A DNA stretch of 64,000 bases from Triticum aestivum (lineage: Eukaryota > Streptophyta > Magnoliopsida > Poales > Poaceae): NCBI RefSeq assembly GCF_018294505.1, contig NC_057801.1:848305621-848369620 (forward strand). The letters are read 5' to 3'. The position numbers were made by a program, and so were the translations under genes. The notes under the pieces were generated by a model. It did not search any database. It was not told the origin of the DNA and saw only the letters and a program-made list of their open reading frames with translations. Every line of letters begins with the position of its first letter. Positions within the stretch are counted from its first letter, which is position 1. This document shows, one piece after another, positions 35,119-46,342 of this stretch.

Positions 35119-36143
35119 ATTGATCCCGAGCACACAGGCTCACGGAATCTGTCTCGCTCGATAAGTCATTGCGATTCGGGTTACCAGACACACGTGACCT
35201 AGGCCGAGCCCTGTGGAGGGCGTGGCAGAGATAAAGAAAAGGAGGAATCCTCTTGGACGGTGGGGCAAAACGGGATTTCCATTCCAGTCTGTGGCGGATT
35301 GGCATTAGAGCCATAGCTCGAGTCCGCGGCCAATTCCTGATCCGTGGATCAGTGTCCGTTAACAACGTCAATGGGCTAAGAGTAAATGAAGAAATGGGTA
35401 GATGGGGATATGGCTGGCTCCTTCCTCTCGCACCTGTCGGTCGGGTTCTATTGGGGCGCTTGGTGGCGACAACAACAGCTCTTCTAGGGTTCGAGAATCT
35501 CTGCTCCAGCGCGCATGGAGGTTTTGATGCAGTCATTCAACATGTGTGAAATCTGTCCATGTCTGCTCTTTCTGGTCTGCGATTTGGTTTTGCTAAAGTG
35601 GGGATCTAAATCTTGAGCGCTCGCTGTGTGTGTGTGCAGTAGAACTCTGATTGAAGAGGTGACTGATAGATCTGCGCCCCGCCACTTGAAGCACTCGCAG
35701 CTGCCACTTCAACGCCGGGTGGCGACCTAACAGGGTGATGCAGCGGCGACCTAACAGGGAGTGGAGATAAGCCAGAGGCTTAAGAAATTTCCATAGAGCA
35801 GATTGATTCAAAGACGCCTGGGTGGACACGAAGGTATGAACTTCAAAGCATAGAAATAATTAGGAACATAAGGAAACCTGGTTCAAAATGAATCTCTGTT
35901 GTTTGTTGTACTATGAGGACAGAAGTAAAATTGATAAAATTCTGGGAAAGATATCTGTGGTTACCATGATTGCATTGTGTGCAAGTGCAGGAGGAGTAAT
36001 CTGTGACAGAAATTGAAAACATTAAAATGAGCAAAGCCAGAATGCAGAAATGGCATCTGAATATTTGTGTGGGACAGAGGATGACGGGTAGCTACCGATG
36101 TTCACATCGGGCAGTGAGTCATTGTTGAAGCCGACCATTATTT
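35119..36143. other. Unassigned intergenic sequence
   Basis: No domain-bearing ORF. Overlapping ORFs at 35075-35536 (minus) and 35253-35549 (plus) are probably shadows. No terminal repeats seen. Confidence 0.4.
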
Positions 36144-36415
36144 GTGTGTTTCTATTTCAGAGTCAGGATCGGAGTTGTCGCGCCACGTCGTGCCCCATGC
36201 CCAGATAGGATGACAGCATTGGAGAAATCAGTCTGCGTCTTTGCCGAGGCCCCTGGGGAGAATGTCATTGTACCAAACTTAGGGGTCACTTTTGATACAC
36301 TAGGCGAGACCTACGATTTCTACAATCAGTATTCATGGAAGAAAGGATCCGGAATTCGATATGGGAAGAGTGGGCTAAATGTCAATCGGACAAGATGTGC
36401 GGTATGCTTCCGTTT
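36144..36415 (+). pseudogene. FAR1/FHY3-related (FRS) DNA-binding domain fragment
   Basis: VPNLGVTFDTLGETYDFYNQ then YSWKKGSGIRYGKSGLNVNR TRC is the opening of a FAR1 DNA-binding domain (consensus P..GM.F.....AY.FYN.YA...GF.IR). The frame runs from 36144 to about 36400, where a GTATGC could be a splice donor. After a TGCAG at 36498-36502, GKPNPILKPST could be the next exon, but it meets a stop at once. The rest of the zinc-binding domain, the MULE-type core and the SWIM finger are missing. FAR1 proteins descend from MULE transposases, so this could be a host-gene fragment or a MULE relic. Confidence 0.6.
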
Positions 36416-37438
36416 GTTGAAACTTTTTACAATATGCATATCTGTTTTTAGATTGTCTGCACTTGTTTAGCTGAAAGTTGGTAGTATAAAATGGTTGCAG
36501 GGAAAACCAAACCCAATTTTGAAACCAAGCACCTGTTGAATTCAACGAACGACTGGATTACTTCCACTGCTCTCTTAACTGAACTTCGGGATGTGGGGGC
36601 TGGTGCCGCCTGTCCTTCATAGGCACCGGACGAGTGTTCAGCGTCTTGTGGTGATACTTGTTGAGCCGCAACATCACAACTGCCTGAGTCGGACATGATT
36701 ACAGCCTGTAGATAACGTTGTCAGTGCTTAAGCAATGTAGAAATCTTGTATCACATAGCACGCAGTCCCTATGTCCAGTGATATCAGACATGCAAACTTC
36801 TATGCTTGATGTGTACGTAGACATGCACTAGCAAAAACTATTAAGAACAGAATGTATCTGGACAAAGTAGTTCTGGTCGAATCTGCATATGCATGCGCTG
36901 GTTTGCATTGACAGAATGACAGGCTAAAAGGAAACAGATCCGCGTTTTGCTCTAAACAAAGTTTGGGATATTAGGAGTGATCTGTACTTTGCAATACAGA
37001 ACAATTCGAGATTTGCATAATTAAAATAAAGTACGCATACACATGATTCAGATCAGATCCACCCTCGCAAAACACAAAAACAGGATTTGACCTGCGAGCG
37101 TACCCGGCGTACGTAGCGCGAGCAGGGGGTCCACTCCGGCGAGATTGCAGGTGCTTCTTGGGGTTGGGGAGGGTGAACAGGGGAGTAACTGAGATATGGT
37201 CGCCCGCTGGCTGTGCACGGGAGAGGTAGGTACAAGTGATTTATTGCAGGGCAGTGGTACGTTTGATCTGTTGTCTGGCTATGCACAGCAACACCCTTAA
37301 TAATTTTGACTCCCCATATCAACAAAATTAGATTAATACCGGGAACATAATTCATTACTGACGCACATGAGTGATTACAAGGATTTAACTTAGCACCACA
37401 AGGATATCTGACGAACACGGCTGCACTAACCTATTCTC
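36416..37438. other. Unassigned intergenic sequence
   Basis: Minus-strand ORFs at 36448-36696 and 37053-37418 have no recognisable domain. The second could contain the 3' UTR of the gene at 37439-37996. Confidence 0.4.
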
Positions 37439-37996
37439 CTACCTACGAAGCAGATAGGCTATCTTGACTAGAAGGGCTAACACAAACACTCCGACCACCA
37501 GTGGCAGTATGGCAGCAACTAGCATAACAAGGAGGCTTGACGAGGCCGCCGCTGCGCCTGCTGTGTTAACCCGAGCGTGCCCGCTCCATGCCTGCTGCTC
37601 CGCTCGGCCATTCCGTGCAAGCTCGCTTGCGTGGCTCCACTCCTCCATTGGTTCGCCTGATCTAGCTCTCCGGTGCCTGTAAGTTGCGGGCTGATGAGGG
37701 GCGGCTACAGGATCTCCAACAATCTGGTCACTCAGCTGAGCACGGTACTCCTCGCTCGACCTCATGTATCCACAAAGCCCTCTCTACAAATCACAAGAAA
37801 TGAGGAAACCAAATGCATTAGAAACTAGAAATCCAACGCAGAGGCTGTGATCAGCAAAAATCGATTCTGGCTATAAAACTTACAGACGAGGCAATCCGCT
37901 GCGAGCAATCCAAGTGTAAATCTGGGCATGGCAGTCCTTGCATGGAACAAGAGGCAAGACCTCGCCATGGCCTACCGACGAGGAAGATGCAGACAT
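37439..37996 (-). CDS. Two-exon, tail-anchored membrane protein with CxxC motif, GRF-like
   Basis: Exon 1 (37996-37884) starts MSASSSSVGHGEVLPLVPCK DCHAQIYTW. Exon 2 (37781-37439) carries GYMRSSEEYRAQLSDQIVGD and ends in a hydrophobic segment LLVMLVAAILPLVVGVFVLA LLVKIAYLLRR. A GT donor (37883) and an AG acceptor (37782-37783) give a 102-base intron and keep one frame of 151 codons. CxxC after a Ser-rich start, with a C-terminal membrane anchor, resembles the small GRF-type zinc-finger proteins of grasses, but the second half of the finger is not visible. It has no lesion and may be a real gene. The splice choice is the only one of three AGs that keeps the frame. Confidence 0.45.
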
Positions 37997-38385
37997 GGCT
38001 AGGAAGCGTTGGAGTTGCTGGCAATGGCTGGAGTGAGTTCTTGTGGAGCTACAGATCTGGGTGAGCGGCCGGCTGGATGATGGGGATTATGAAGAGGAGT
38101 GTGTTCAAGAAGATTGGTAGCTCCAACGGCTGGGTACATTAAATGAAGTAGTGGGCGGCATTAGTCCAGAATCGCGGCCGAACCGGCTCAATTCGTGAGC
38201 ATATTTGTGATCCGCGCCGAGGATTGCTGACGGCATAAACGTAATGCATCCCGACCGTGGGCCAATGGCCATAATAAAAAACCAGAAACCAAAAAATGAG
38301 CTGGAACCGCTCTGACGCCGCTGAGCATCTCGATATAGCCCTGCGGTGCAGATTCCGGGATCCTGTGAGCTCGGGCTCACATTAG

Positions 38386-38519
38386 TACTTTCGTTGCAAT
38401 ATACACTACATACGAATGTACGTAGACGTATTTTAAAGTGTTGATTCATTCATTTATCTTCATATGTTGTCTATATTCGAATCTCTAAAAGGACATATAT
38501 TTAGGACCGGATGGAGTGA
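38386..38519. mobile_element. Stowaway/Mariner-type MITE
   Basis: The left end TACTTTCGTTGC and the right end GGACCGGATGGAGTGA are degraded versions of the CTCCCTCCGTCC / GGACGGAGGGAG ends. The 134-bp AT-rich interior contains TACGTAGACGTATTTTAAAG, familiar from Triticeae Stowaway MITEs. Confidence 0.55.
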
Positions 38520-39300
38520 ATCATTCTGCCGCTTGCATCCGTCATCGGTGTACCTCTAGAAAAAGTCCACTACATTAAAGTACTCATAGCAGAATAGTGT
38601 GGGCAGCTACTATCATGCATAGAAAGCGCAACCAACTAGGAGTGAAACTATTGGTCTATGGGTGTATATACAGCCTATTTATAAAAACAATTAAGTAAAA
38701 AGTCAAAAAAAAATTGAAAATACTTTGAGAATAAAATTGACCTTCAATTATACTTGCAAAAGAAGTTCCACAAAAAGAAAAATAACCCATTGACTTCTTT
38801 TAGAAAAAAGAAAAAGTCCATCCAATATATTTTTTGCCCTGAAGTCAATGCTGATTTTTTAATCGTGCAAATTTACATACTAGTGCGAAAGAAATTATAG
38901 TTTTTTCTAAAAATCTTATTCTTTTACTTTTATTTCTTGTATTACTATTTTTCCTCGTATGGTGTGTATATACATGCAGAAACCAAAGGTTCTTTCAACG
39001 ACAAATTGTTGCTGAAATGAACGGTGCTACGGATCTATTAGTACCAGCAGCATCCATCAACCTGGCCAAGGAAAATCGTACATTAACTAGGGTGGTTGCA
39101 CTGGACCAACAAGTGTCCCATCAGACGCGTGCTAGCATCACTAGCAGGAGTATTAATTCAACTACCAGCAACGCCATTCCATCCGCCGGATCGCTCCCCG
39201 TATACGACACGACGTTGACACAGGTCGCTGGAGTGTCATGCCTCAAGTTCATACCTTTGATTTCTCACCCGCTTTCCTCCAGAGGTAAGCATTCCAGTGA
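38520..39300. other. Upstream region of the DUF538 gene
   Basis: AT-rich to about 38980, then mixed. A TTGAC core (39215-39219) lies about 110 bases before the TATA box and could be a W-box. No transposon termini seen. Confidence 0.35.
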
Positions 39301-39326
39301 ACATCATTAGTAGAATTTCTCGCCCC

Positions 39327-39333
39327 TATAAAT
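39327..39333 (+). promoter_or_regulatory. TATA box of the DUF538 gene
   Basis: TATAAAT lies 135 bases before the ATG, with an expected start of transcription near 39358-39365 (ACCACATCAATC). The resulting leader of about 100 bases is normal for a grass gene. Confidence 0.7.
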
Positions 39334-39461
39334 CAGCCCCTCCCCACCCCCAAACCCACCACATCAATCAATAAGCCTCCAAGACCAAAAGTCCCCTGCA
39401 TCTCCCGAGCGTCAGAGTTGATCCAGAGTTTGCTTCGAGAGATTAAATTTATTCCATCGAG

Positions 39462-39926
39462 ATGGCGTCGCAGGCGATCGAGGTGAACAGGGAGGGGGCG
39501 GAGGTGTACCACGGCGCGGCGCTGTGCGCCGAGAAGGCGGTGGAGCTGCTGGCTGAGACCAACATGCCACTGGGCCTGCTGCCGCTGGCGGACATCGAGG
39601 AGGTCGGCTACAACCGCTCCACGGGCTTCGTGTGGCTGCGCCAGAAGAAGGCGCTCACGCACACCTTCAAGCAGATCGGGAGGCTGGTCTCGTATGCCAC
39701 CGAGGTGACGGCCTTCGTCCAGGACCGCAAGATGAAGCGCATCACGGGGGTCAAGAGCAAGGAGCTCCTCATCTGGGTCACTGTCTGCGCCATGTACATC
39801 GACAAGAATGACCACTCAAAGATCAGTTTCAAAACGCCCACCGGACTGGGAAGGTCCTTCCCCGTCTCCGCCTATGGGAAGGAGGAGGACGACTTCAAGC
39901 CCAAGCAGGCCGCCGTGGCCAAATAA
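39462..39926 (+). CDS. DUF538 family protein, intact single-exon gene
   Basis: 154 codons, MASQAIEVNREGAEVYHGAA then LCAEKAVELLAETNMPLGLL PLADIEEVGYNRSTGFVWL. This is the start of the plant-specific DUF538 domain (about residues 10-135), with the typical 'G(L/I)LP' and 'GY....GFVWL' signatures. There is no signal peptide, consistent with the cytosolic members of the family, and the C-terminus is Lys-rich. The ATG context GAGATGGCG is good, the coding part is GC-rich, and TATA box and poly(A) signal are in place. There is no frameshift. DUF538 proteins have a BPI-like fold and are often stress-induced; their biochemical role is not settled. This is the clearest functional host gene of the window. 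Confidence 0.95.
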   Translation: MASQAIEVNREGAEVYHGAALCAEKAVELLAETNMPLGLLPLADIEEVGYNRSTGFVWLRQKKALTHTFKQIGRLVSYATEVTAFVQDRKMKRITGVKSKELLIWVTVCAMYIDKNDHSKISFKTPTGLGRSFPVSAYGKEEDDFKPKQAAVAK

Positions 39927-40036
39927 GCGACCACGGCCGGCATATATAATTTGAACAATGCGATGAAGAGTTTGTAAGTTCAGCGTTTACTAACGGTGAA
40001 TACTACATGTACTTATTTGCTAATCTGATCTGTTTT

Positions 40037-40042
40037 AATAAA
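40037..40042 (+). terminator. Poly(A) signal of the DUF538 gene
   Basis: AATAAA 111 bases after the stop codon, preceded by a T-rich stretch with TTTGTAAGTT-type elements. Confidence 0.6.
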
Positions 40043-40692
40043 ATGCGATTGTATGCAAAGTTGTTATACTCTGCTCCGGTGTTTTGCCAAGGGCTGGATC
40101 CATGATTTTAAATCGCCCGCGAAATAGCTTCTATTGCAGCGTTATCGCCAATCCAAAACGGCAATCGCCATTCATGCCTAAACTACTGGCGCAAATTTAT
40201 CTGCCATGATTTCCTTTCTAAACAATTTTAGTGTGTGACTGAGTGGTTCTTCCCTATCATTCTGGTGTTGGCGCAGGTCCCGACCTTGACGACGCACTCG
40301 TTGAGTACTTTCCGACTATGCACGTGAACTTTCAAGTCACGCACATTCACGGAATTTTGCGAAGCACAAGGGATCAAAGCAGATGCAAGAAAAGTTGTGT
40401 GTGCTCGTCCATGGAGAAGTAGTCTTTGTGCTTATCGACTTGAGAAGAGGTCTGTAGGTGGCCGGAAGAACAACACACAAAGGGAAAGGGTTAGGCTCTT
40501 GTGGTCAGAAGGGAAGACGGGCCAGGAGACAAGCCATACCGGAGGTGGTAATGGGCAAGGCCCATTACGTGGTGGCCTGCATGGGGTTTTGGCTGGTGGC
40601 TTGCGTGCGGACAAGTGCTCAGCTACAGCTGCGCAGTTGCCGAACAGACAAACAGGGACGTAGACGTCGCATGTAGAGGAAATGACACCACC
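40043..40692. other. Region between DUF538 gene and LINE insertion
   Basis: No domain-bearing ORF. Overlapping ORFs on both strands at 40397-40704 are without recognisable motif. It ends with the left target duplication of the LINE. Confidence 0.45.
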
Positions 40693-40707
40693 GAAACCGA
40701 ACATCTA
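40693..40707. repeat. Left target-site duplication of the LINE
   Basis: GAAACCGAACATCTA, identical to 59206-59220. Confidence 0.95.
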
Positions 40708-40868
40708 AGGCGATCGAGAGGCGATTGCTGAGGCGATCGGAAGGCGGCGCCTAGGGTTAGGGTTTTGCACGTGGGTGGCGGTGATTCTTCAGGGCGGCTG
40801 GGGCGTAGCGACGGCGCTGCACCCCTGGCTTGGTCCTGCGTTTGGCTACCCTACTGGACGAGGTGCTC

Positions 40869-41579
40869 ATGGCGTCTTCTTCGAGTGGGGGGGGGGGGGG
40901 GACTCCTCCGGTGGCGGCGACTCCGAGGAAACAAACTCCGGTGAAGGCGGGGGAGACGGGGGATACGACGAACATAAGAGCTTCAGAGTCCCCGGCAGAT
41001 GGCAAGACCTCGGAGGATGCAGCGTCCGTGTCGGCGAAGATGGGGGGGCTGGCATTGACGGAGAAGGAAGCAGCTGGTTTTGTGTTTGAGGATCCAGATC
41101 CAAGGACGAAGATTGATATGAAGTGGGCTGTCGTTGGGAAATCTTTCTGCCCACGCCCACTCGTCAAGCATGCGTTTGAAAGGGCGATGCAGCGGGCATG
41201 GGGTTTGCACAGGGAGGCCCAGTTCAAGATGCTTGGCGCCAACATGTTTATGATCAGGTTTGGCAGTGAGGGGGACTGGAAGCACGTGCTGAACAACGGC
41301 CCATGGCAGTTTGATTTTAATGTTGTAGCTCTGAAGGATTATGACAGAGAAACCAGGCCGTCTGAGATGATTTTTGACTCGATTGAGACTTGGGTTAGGG
41401 TTGATGATTTGCCTCTGGATAAAAGATCAAAAGCTTTTGGAGAGGCGCTTGGAAATTGGCTCGGAACAGTAGTTAAAGTAGACGTGGGAGAGGATGGTTT
41501 TGCAAGAGGAACCCAGCTTAAGAGTGCGGGCGAGGATTGCTCTGTATGAGCCACTTGTTCGTGGATTATATTTAAAGAA
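40869..41579 (+). pseudogene. LINE ORF1, 5' part (DUF4283 domain)
   Basis: It starts MASSSSGGGGGTPPVAATP; an upstream in-frame ATG exists at 40830, but the MASSS start is more typical. The G-run at about 40888-40901 codes the Gly stretch. The DUF4283 RNA-binding part reads WAVVGKSFCPRPLVKHAFER, then MLGANMFMIRFGSEGDWKHV LNNGPWQFD and IETWVRVDDLPLDKRSK. One extra A at about 41520 shifts the frame so that TGA closes it at 41549. The downstream frame (RVRARIALYEPLVRGLYLK) continues to the CACTA border at 41579. The rest lies at 54200-55046. Confidence 0.9.
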
Positions 41580-42101
41580 CACTAGTGCAGAACCGGGCAA
41601 TAGCACCGGTTCGTAAGGCCCTTTAGTGCCGGTTCCATAACCGGCACTAAAGTATGGGCACTAAAGCCCCCCCCCCCTTTAGTACCGGTTCAGCACGAAC
41701 CGGTGCTAAAGGGCAACCACGTGGCACGAGCCAGCTCCGGGGGCCTGGAGCCCTTTAGTACCGGTTGGTAAGACCAACCGGTACTATAAGGTTTGGGGGG
41801 GTTTTAGTTTTATGATTTCTTTTTCATTTAATTTTGTATTTCCATTTTAATTCTTTTTCGTTTGCTGGTATTTTACGATACTACACATTGTGTATATATA
41901 TATAAATAAATAGAATTTCTAGTAGAACCAATCATGGATATAGATATCATCAATGTCTCACAAACCACCTTATTAATTAATTCACACATACACACATGTA
42001 TAGCTATATACAATTTCTCCTACATATGCGTGTTGCCTTTGGAGCCAGTGGCATTAGCCTAATTGGTGCCTTCGGAGCACGATGACAATTGGAAGTGGTT
42101 T
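41580..42101. repeat. Left terminal region of CACTA copy B
   Basis: Subterminal hairpin units occur at 41600-41650, 41680-41715 and 41755-41790 (GGTTCGT/ACGAACC, GGTTGGTAAGACCAACC). An AT-rich part then runs to the end of the TNPA-like gene. GCACGA occurs at 41724-41729 and 42077-42082, the borders of the deletion seen in copy A. Confidence 0.7.
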
Positions 42102-45100
42102 TCATGGGGGCGGTAGCGGGTAATAGTATTCTCCCTTCGGATTTATGACCTGGTCGAGCAAAAATCCCGCTATTTCCTCTTGAAGTGCTTCTACGCGCTC
42201 CATTTCTAGGAGCTTCTCCCGCACCTCTATGAACTGTTAAGAAGGAGATCAATATGCATGTGTATTAGTTGTGTGACTAGATATTGATAATGGTGTAAAA
42301 ATTGTGAATAGTGTTCTGACAAGCGTACCCATTCCTGTCTTTGAGATCTGCTCCTTTCGGACGCCATCATGCGAATGTTCTCGCAAACGCAGAATGCACA
42401 TAGATCAGTCCCCTGCGCCTGCTTCAGGGCCTTTACGAGAATGGAATTTGATCAGATAATAATTAATCAAGCATGATAATTAAAGAGATGGCAGCTAGCT
42501 AGCTAGCTAGTACTACTTAATTACTTACGTTGGGTCGAAACCATTGAAGCTTTTTTTTTTCCATTCGCCTTCCGTGACGCCGATAAACCTTGCCCAAGCC
42601 CTGCCCGCCGACAAAGAAAATAAATAAAGGGGTTATTAAATAGTTCATATCATGAAATGACGAACTAAATAGGCCGAGATATATAGTTAAAAATGATTGA
42701 AATTACCTGTTGACTATCCCAAACAAGATGTTATAGTCAGTTTTAACTTTGAGTAGTGAGTCCAGTATTTCAACTGTTCCGTCGTCAACTTTAATGATAC
42801 ACAAGACCCAGTGAAATCTGCATGCACACACGTTTGCATGTCTTAATTAAGCGGGCATATGTAAGCAAAAATATGTAGCTAGCTAGTAGGCAAAAACAGA
42901 GAATTTGTAGTACAAGACAGTGTGACTCACTGGAAGTTGTAAGGAAGTAGTATATCTTCATTGTATTTGAGGCGCTTCAAGAACTCTAGCATGTTGTCCT
43001 CTACGTCCTTTTGATGATGTGGATTTATCCGCCATGTGTATTCATAACGGTGTTTGGGTCAATGAACCCAATGCCAAAGCGTCCACCTTTTCTCATTTCG
43101 TACATCTTCATCCTGCATAATACCACAGAAAAGAATATAGCGAGGATAATTACAGGTAATGATTGATCAAAAGGATCACTACAGCTAGCTTGAGACTTAA
43201 ATTACAGAAAGAAATCACTTACAGACAATAGCAACTGACGATAGATTTGTCGAGTGCGTCTTGATTGTATAACTGAAACAGTTCAGAATACTCAACGGAT
43301 AGAGCTTTCTCATGGAAGTAACGATCCTCCGTGACATTCACCATGAGGGACAATCGATCTAAAATCTTGGTAATGTTCATGTACCATTGATGCAATTCAT
43401 ACATTCTCATTGGGAGGTTCTTGACCTTGTCTGGCTCGACCAAAGGTTGGCCCCGGACATATTTCCGTTTTATTTCATCCTCTCTAAGAACAGGCATGTG
43501 CTCGATCTCGAGGAGTTGTCCAACAGTGATGTTGAGAACTTCAGCCTGCATTATATGGTCCTTGGTTATTACCACATTGCCCACCTCGAGAACGTAAACT
43601 GTTTGCCCACAATAATATTGGGCGCGCGTACTGTCATGTGTTGTTGGCACAACAAGCGAGGGGATCGATTGCGCCGCCTGTTCTCCCAGCTGGGGAATGG
43701 TTTTCCCGCATTTTTTGACAACTGCTTGTTGTTTGCTCGATCCCGAGCTCGGCTCCTTACGTAGACGTGCTCGATTTAACTTCCTGATGTGGCGCTCATA
43801 GTCTGTGTCAACAGGCTTGGGAGCTGGTGGTTGAGCCATACGAATGAAGTGGTCAATCGTTTCCTCAGGCACTTTCTCCCTTGGCGGCGGTGGCGGTTTC
43901 GGTGCAAAATGGGCTTCCACCTTGGCCTTCGATATGGCTGCGTTTTCCTCCTCGGACTTGTCATAAGGCCTCTACGGAAGAGGCGTGAGGCTTGGACCAT
44001 ATTTATATCGCTTGCCTCCGCCTGTACTTCCTGTACTACCTCGACTCGTACCGCTACGCACCATAGCTGCGGGGTGTCTCTTCTGCGATTGCTGAGGCGG
44101 TGGAGACGGCTGACAGGGCTGAGTTGGACGAGGAGGAGTGGCCTGAAGCTATGCCGGACTTGGAGGAGTGGCCTGAGGTTGTGCCGGACTTGGAGGAGGA
44201 GTGGACGTCTGACGCTGTGGCGGACTTGGAGGAGGAGGAGTGGCCTGACACTTTGCCGGACTTGGAGGAGGAGTGGCCTGACACTTTGCCGGACTTGGTG
44301 GACTTGCAGGAGCGGAAGTCTGCTGACTCGGTGGCGGACTTCGACGAGGAGTCGACTGACGCGGTGTCGGTGGCCTTCGAAAGATGATGCAATCCTTTTT
44401 CCATAGGATGATACGATGTTTGGCCTCTCCGAGAAAGCGCTCGTCGTCACCTCCAGGAATGTCAAGCTGTAGCTCCGAATATGGTGGGTCCACCACCTCA
44501 TCAACCAAGACACGAGCATAGCCCGCTGGAATCGGGTTGCAATGGAAGGTTGTCTCGGGGGGATTTGTAAAAGCAACGGCGTCCGCCACCTTCATGGATA
44601 TGTTCGTTATTTTGACGTGTAGCTCGCAGTTAGTGTTCTCCGTGATGTCATCCACGGGGTATCTACCCAGCATTGCGTCATCCAGGGCGGAACCCATGCT
44701 GCTTCTCGGCATGGATGGGGCGGTGCTATCCAATGAAGGATCATCCGCTAGCTGCTGCAGCTGCTGAGACCCCCTTTGCTGGGTAAGTGAGTCGATCTGC
44801 TCCTGCTGCCGCTGGAATTTGACTGCCAATTCCACTTGACTTGCTTCTAGGCCTTGAAGGCGTTCATAGTCCCGCTTCCTCTGCTCCTCCTCCATCTTCC
44901 TCTTCTTCTCCTCCGCAATCTTCTTTCTCGCACGGGTTCTGTAGTCGGTGTTCCAGTCTGAAAACCCCTCATACCACAGAATAGCGCCCTTGCCTCGTGT
45001 TCTTCCCGGGAGTTCAGGATTTCCCAGGGCACGCGTAAGCTCGTCATTCTCTCTGTTGGGCTGGAACACCCCCGATCGTGCCTCTTCTATTGCAACAAGT

Positions 45101-46167
45101 ATCGCATCGTCGGCTCCCTTCAGACTTGCCTTCGTCGAAACATTGCCTGTCTTCGGGTCCAACTCCCCCCCATGCGCATAGAACCATGTCCTGCACCCGG
45201 GGGCCAGCTCTTAGTAACCGGAGTGACACCTGCATCCTCCATCTCTTTCTCAGACTTATCCCACTTAGGCATTGCCACCGCATCGCCACCTGGCCCCAGC
45301 TTATGGAACTTATCCTTTTTTTCGGCATTCTTCTTGTTTATTCTCGACCGTTCCTTAGCTAATTCCGAATCCCTGAATTTCACGAAATCGTCCCAATGAG
45401 CATGTTGGTTCTCTAGTGTTCCCTCGAATACTGGAGTCTTCCTTCCTCCCTTGACGTACTTGTCCCATTCACGATTCTTGTGGTTCTTGAATGCAACCGC
45501 CATCTTCCTAAGAGCAGCGTCCTTGACTTTCTGCACATCTGCTTTTGTGAAATGATCTGGTAGGGTGAAATGTTCCATGAGAGTATCCCAAAGCAGATCT
45601 TTTTGATTCTTGTCGACAAAAGTAACATCTGGACGTGGCTTTGCTGGCTCTCTCCATTCTTTAAGTTTGATCGGGAGTTGGTCCTTCACAAGAACTCCGC
45701 ACTGACGAACGAACTTGTCCGCAATCTTCTTAGGCGCTAATGGTTCGCCATTAGGTCTGACTGCCTCGATATTGTACTTTACGCCCTCCTTCAACTTTTT
45801 GTTCGGGCCTCATTTCGTCCCTTTGCCTGAAGATTTGCTCGATCCGGGTGGCTAAAAGAACAAAGATCGATTCATTAATATATCTTCAAGTCATTTAAAA
45901 CATGTGATGATCACCAGATGCCTGCTTATATAAATATACCTCGCCGGTCTTTGTTGTTTTAGGATCAACATGTTCTTCGTCATCGTCATAATCGTAGTTC
46001 ATGACTTCATCAATTCGGTCGTCGCGATCGAATATCATATCACCCTCTCCGGTGTTGTTTAGAAATTCGGAGCCGTCATAATCTTCTTCTTCATTCTGAT
46101 CATCATCTGGCCCGCATATCATATCGAACTTGGTCTGTTCTCCCTCTCTGTCGGTATTGTCTGCCAT
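42102..46167 (-). pseudogene. CACTA TNPA-like gene with C-terminal Ulp1 (C48) protease domain
   Basis: Exon 1 (46167-45940) begins MADNTDREGEQTKFDMICGP and is strongly acidic. Next comes LKEGVKYNIEAVRPNGEPLA (to 45120, plant transposase/TNPA-type region), with an in-frame TGA (45810-45812) and a frameshift at about 45170. Then a coiled-coil block KKIAEEKKRKMEEEQRKR and a Pro-rich repeat (44404-44149). The block 43920-43223 leads into exons 43112-42931, 42817-42717 (HWVLCIIKVDDGTVEILDSL), 42600-42539, 42430-42329 (ALKQAQGTDLCAFCVCENIR) and 42233-42102. His, Asp and Gln...Cys of a C48 protease are all visible. A lost T at about 43045 breaks the first protease exon here. TNPA proteins bind the subterminal repeats; the protease role is inferred. 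Confidence 0.7.
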
Positions 46168-46220
46168 AGCTTTTATTTAACTAATCCAAAAGAAATATAA
46201 AACAATTTAGTATTCAAATT

Positions 46221-46310
46221 ACATCGTCTCGAATAATAGATATAATCTCGAATACATCGTCTAGAATAATAGATATAATCTCGAATACATCGTCTCGAAT
46301 AATATATAAT
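46221..46310. repeat. 33-bp tandem repeat, about 2.7 copies
   Basis: ACATCGTCTCGAATAATAGA plus 13 bases starts at 46221, 46254 and 46287 in the 5' region of the TNPA-like gene. Confidence 0.85.
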
Positions 46311-46342
46311 ATTGAATAGTACATCACTGGCTAGGTAGCTAA

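Noticed and set aside
43789..44576. 205-codon plus-strand and 266-codon minus-strand ORFs with TCRTWRRSG-like repeats
   Set aside because: They are shadows of the Pro-rich repeat in the TNPA-like gene.
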